Shown here in pieces: positions 60,674 through 64,000 of a stretch of 64,000 nucleotides of DNA. A program made the translations under genes and the position numbers. The stretch's first letter is position 1. Every line of letters starts with the position of its first letter. The notes below the pieces were generated by a model. That model saw nothing but the letters and a program-made list of their open reading frames with translations, made no database searches and had not been told where the DNA came from. This DNA is from Cryptomeria japonica (lineage: Eukaryota > Streptophyta > Pinopsida > Cupressales > Cupressaceae): the NCBI RefSeq assembly GCF_030272615.1, contig NC_081410.1, positions 286,191,957 through 286,255,956 on the forward strand. Direction: 5' to 3'.

Positions 60674-63600
60674 CTGATTTTGACGATCTGAAACCAGGGC
60701 TTTTGAGGAACAAGCTTCGAAATGAGGTTCTAAGAGCATGATGTGCACCAAAATCATATTTTGATCCTATTGACTCTAGAATCAAGATTTGCATCTTGAA
60801 ACCTTGTTGTGCCTCCAAACATTGATTTTGATGCTCCAAAACTGAGTCTTTCAATGCACAAGCTCTGAAATGAGCTTCTCAAAGAATGATGTGCATCAAA
60901 ATGGAATTTTGATGCTACTGGCTCCGGAATAGGGACTTGTTTCTTGAAACCTTGTTGTGCCTCAAAACATTGATTTTGATGTGCCAAAATCAAGGCTTTC
61001 AAGGCACAATCTCTGAAATGAGGTTCTAGGCACATGATGTACATTAAAATTGCATTTTGACTCTACCCACTCTAGAATTGGGACTTGTGTCTTGAAACTT
61101 TGTTGTGACTCCAAACAGTAATTTTTATGTTCCAAAAATGAGGCTTCTGAGTCACAACCTCCAAAATGAGGTTCTAAGAACACCATGTTTGTCAAAATTG
61201 TGTTTTGATGCTATTAGCTTGAGAATTGGGACTTGTATCTTGAAACCTTGTTGTGCCTTTAAACATTGATTTGGGTGTTTTGAAACTAGTGCTTTCAAGC
61301 CACATGCTCCGAAACGAGTTTCTAAGAGCATGATGTGCATCAAAATCACATTTTGACACTACAGGCTCCAGAATAGGGACTTGCATCTTGAAAGCTTGTT
61401 GTGACTCCAAACACTAATTTTGATACTTCGAAACTAATGATTTTGAGGCATAAGCTCCAAAACAAGGTTCTAAGAGCATGATGTGCGTCAAAATCAAATT
61501 TTGATGCTACCGACTCTAGAATCAGGACTTGCATCTTGAAACCTTGTTGTGCCTCCAAACATTGATTTTGATGCTCCAAAACCAAGTCTTTCGAGGCACA
61601 AGCTCTGAAATGAGCTTCTTAAAGAATGATGTGTGTCAAAATGGAATTTTGACACTACTAGCTCCGGGATAGAGACTTGTTTCTTGAAACCTTGTTGTGC
61701 CTCAAAACATTGATTTTGATGTGCCAAAATCAGGGCTTTCAAGGCACAATCTCCGAAATGAGGTTCTAAGCACATGATGTACATTAAAATTGCATTTTGA
61801 CTCTACCCACTCTGGAATTGGGACCTGTGTCTTGAAACCTTTTTGTGACTCCAAATATTAATTTTTATGTTCCAAAAATGAGGCTTTCGAGTCACATCCT
61901 CCAAAATGAGGTTCTAAGAACACCATGTTTCTCAAAATCATGTTTTGATGCTATCAGCTTAAGAATTGGGACTTGTGTCTTGAAACCTTGTTGTGCCTTT
62001 AAACATTAAGTTGGGTGTTTTGAAACTAGTGCTTTCAAGCCACAAGCTCCGAAATGAGTTTTTAAGAGCACGATGTGCATCAAAATCACATTTTGACACT
62101 ACAGGCTCCGAAATAGGGACTTGCATCTCGAAAGCTTGTTGTGCCTCCAGACACCAATTTTGATGCTTCGAAACTGATGATTTTGAGACATAAGCTCCAA
62201 AACAAGGTTCTAAGAGCACGATGTGCGTCAAAATCAAATTTTGATGCTGACGGCTCCAGAATCAGGATTTGCATCTTTAAAACTTGTTGTGCCTCCAAAC
62301 ATCAATTTTCATGCTCCAAAACTGGGGCTTTTGAGGCACAAGCTTCGAATGAGGTTTTAAGAGCACGATGTGCGCCAAAATCAGATTTTGACGCTTTTGA
62401 CTCTATAATCGGGACTTGCATCTTGAAACTTTGTTGTGACTCCAAAAATCCATTTTGATGCTCCACAACTGGGGCTTTTGAGGAACAATTTGTAAAACAG
62501 GGTTCTAAGGGTACAATGTGCATCAAACTTGAATTTTGATGCTACTGGCTCTAGAATAGGGGCTTGCATCTTGAAACATTGTTGTGCCTCAAAACACTAA
62601 TTTTGATAATCCAAAACAAGGACTTTTGAGGCACAAGCTTCGAAATGAGGTTCTAAGAGCATGATGTGCGCCAAAATAAGATTTTGATGCTATTGACTCT
62701 AAAATAAGGACTTGCATCTTGAAACCTTGTTGTGCCTACAAACATTGATTTTGATGCTCCAAAACTGAGTCTTTCAAGGCAAAAGCTCTGAAATGAGCTT
62801 CTCAAAGAATGATGTGTGTCAAAATGGAATTTTGACGCTACTGGCTTTGGAATAGGGACTTGTTTGTTAAAACCTTGTTGTGCCTCAAAACATTGATTTT
62901 GATGTGCCAAAATCAGGGCTTTCAAGGCACAATCTCCGAAATAAGGTTCTAAGAGCATGATGTACATCAAAATTGCATTTTGACTCTACCCACTCTGGAA
63001 TTGGGAATTGTGTCTTGAAACCTTATTGTGACTCCAAACAATTATTTTCATGTTCCAAAAATGAGGCCTTTAAGTCACAACCTCCGAAATGAGGTTCTAG
63101 GGAACACAATGTTTGTAAAAATCATGTTTTGATTCTTTCAGCTTGAGAAATGGGACTTGTGTCTTGAAACCTTGTTGTGCCTTTAAACATTGATTTGGGT
63201 GTTTTGAAACTGGAGCTTTCGAGCCACATGCTCGAAAACAAGTTTTTAAGAGCATGATGTGCATCAAAATCACGTTTTGACACTACAGGCTCTGGAATAG
63301 GGACTTGCCTCTCAAAAGCTTGTTGTGCCTCAAAAAACAAATTTTAATGCTTCAAAATCGATGATTTTGAGGCATAAGCTCCAAAATAAGGTTCTAAGAG
63401 CATGATGTGCGTCAAAATCAATTTTTTACGCTACCGGCTCTAGAACCATGACTTACATCTTGAAACCTTGTTGTGCTTCCAAACACCAATTTTGATGATT
63501 CGAAACTGATGATTATGAGGCATAAGCTCCAAAACAAGGTTCTAAGAGAACGATGTGCATCAAAATCAAATTTTGACACTACCAGCTCCAGAATCAGGAC

Positions 63601-64000
63601 TTGCATCTTGAAACCTTGTTGTGCCTCCAAACATCGATTTTGATGCTCCAAAATTGGGGCTTTTGAGACACAATTTCTAAAACAGGGTTCTAAAAGCACA
63701 ATGTGCATCAAAATTAAATTTTGATGCTATTGGTGCTAGAATTGGGGCTTGCATCTTGAAACCTTGTTGTGCCTCAAAACATTGATTCTGATGCTTTGAA
63801 TCTGGGGCTTTTGAAGCACAAGCTTTGAATAAGGTTTTAAGAGCACGATGTGTGCCAAAATTAGATTTTGATGCTATTGACTCTATAACCGGGACTTGCA
63901 TCTTGAAACTTTGTTGTGACTCCAAAAATCAATTTTGATGCTCCAAAACTGGGGCTTTTGAGGCACAATTCCTAAAACAAGGTTCTAAGGGCCCAATGTG
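60609..64000 (-). repeat. Satellite block 13, minus orientation, runs off the window
   Basis: About 23 monomers on the minus strand, the counterpart of 40031-43570. M1 markers are near 61044, 61784 and 62970, with spacings of 740 and 1,186 bp; the second is 148 bp shorter than in copy 1. The array continues beyond the window. Confidence 0.92.
62243..62378 (-). repeat. Hybrid M5/M6 satellite monomer, locus 3
   Basis: Almost identical to the hybrid at 58233-58368, although the corresponding place in copy 1 (from 41665) has separate M5 and M6 monomers. Its presence accounts for the 148-bp shortening of copy 2 here. Confidence 0.85.

Larger units (their letters stand above)
52801..64000. repeat. 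Segmental duplication, copy 2 (continues past the window)
   Basis: Starts exactly at the plus-to-minus switch at 52800/52801 and is still matching copy 1 (43570) at the last base. Because copy 2 starts where the sequence downstream of copy 1 ends, the arrangement fits a tandem duplication of 33199-52800. It differs from copy 1 by the solo LTR, by loss of one 148-bp monomer near 62300, and by a perfected palindrome. Confidence 0.9.

Noticed and set aside
32504-63925. Minus-strand open frames such as those at 37498-37938, 44579-45028 and 57000-57332
   Set aside because: These are the same satellite read in its reversed orientation, not separate genes.
1-64000. CRISPR-like regular repeats
   Set aside because: The repeat period is a full 148-bp homologous monomer with no unique spacers, and the context is a plant genome.
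1-64000. Telomere-type repeats (TTTAGGG) that would place the array at a chromosome end
   Set aside because: I saw no run of telomeric repeats on either strand, so subtelomeric location is not supported by sequence.

Overview
The window is almost entirely satellite DNA from a plant nuclear genome. About 60.4 kb of the 64 kb (roughly 94%) is one family of tandem repeats with a monomer of about 148 bp, or some 400 monomers. The rest is two LTR-retrotransposon insertions: a decayed, 3'-truncated Ty1/Copia element (29840-32598) and a solo LTR of another family (53729-54601). The plant assignment rests on the Copia element (initiator-Met tRNA primer site, gag, then DSG protease directly followed by GAG-pre-integrase and integrase) and on both LTR types. 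A large repeat-rich genome is likely; the species cannot be named. I see no functional protein-coding gene, tRNA, rRNA or CRISPR array. The many short open frames over the array are by-products of the repeat: 148 is 3x49+1, so each monomer is read one frame on from the last and the same peptides recur in three registers.

Layout. 1-29839: plus-oriented satellite, mostly a higher-order repeat (HOR) of nine distinguishable monomers (called M1-M9 here) with a period of about 1,330 bp; a divergent domain at about 20530-26200 has a 7-monomer HOR (about 1,035 bp) lacking two monomers. 29840-32598: Copia fragment. From 32599 the array continues as a mosaic of orientation blocks: minus to 33940, plus to 35561, minus to 39515, plus to 40030, minus to 49815, plus to 52800, minus to 53557, plus to 56058 (interrupted by the solo LTR), minus to 60093, plus to 60608, minus to the window end.

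The second half contains a large segmental duplication. 33199-43570 matches 52801-64000 collinearly, with the same orientation switches, and the changes in offset can be accounted for event by event (27 bp, 13 bp, 878 bp for LTR plus target duplication, 81 bp, 148 bp, plus a few 1-2 bp steps). The simplest reading is a tandem duplication of a 19.6 kb unit (33199-52800) whose second copy runs off the window. Copy 1 preserves the empty target site of the solo LTR, so the LTR arrived after the duplication.

Other signals are a near-perfect palindrome of about 130 bp with a 1-nt centre at one inversion junction (present in both copies, perfect only in the second); a 57-nt inverted repeat inside M9 whose two arms change together between HOR classes; variation concentrated at CpG sites, as expected of dense methylation; a hybrid monomer that appears to have moved between loci; and local non-register tandem duplications. 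Together these describe a rapidly rearranging, probably heterochromatic, array. Whether it is centromeric, pericentromeric, subtelomeric or a knob cannot be decided from this sequence.
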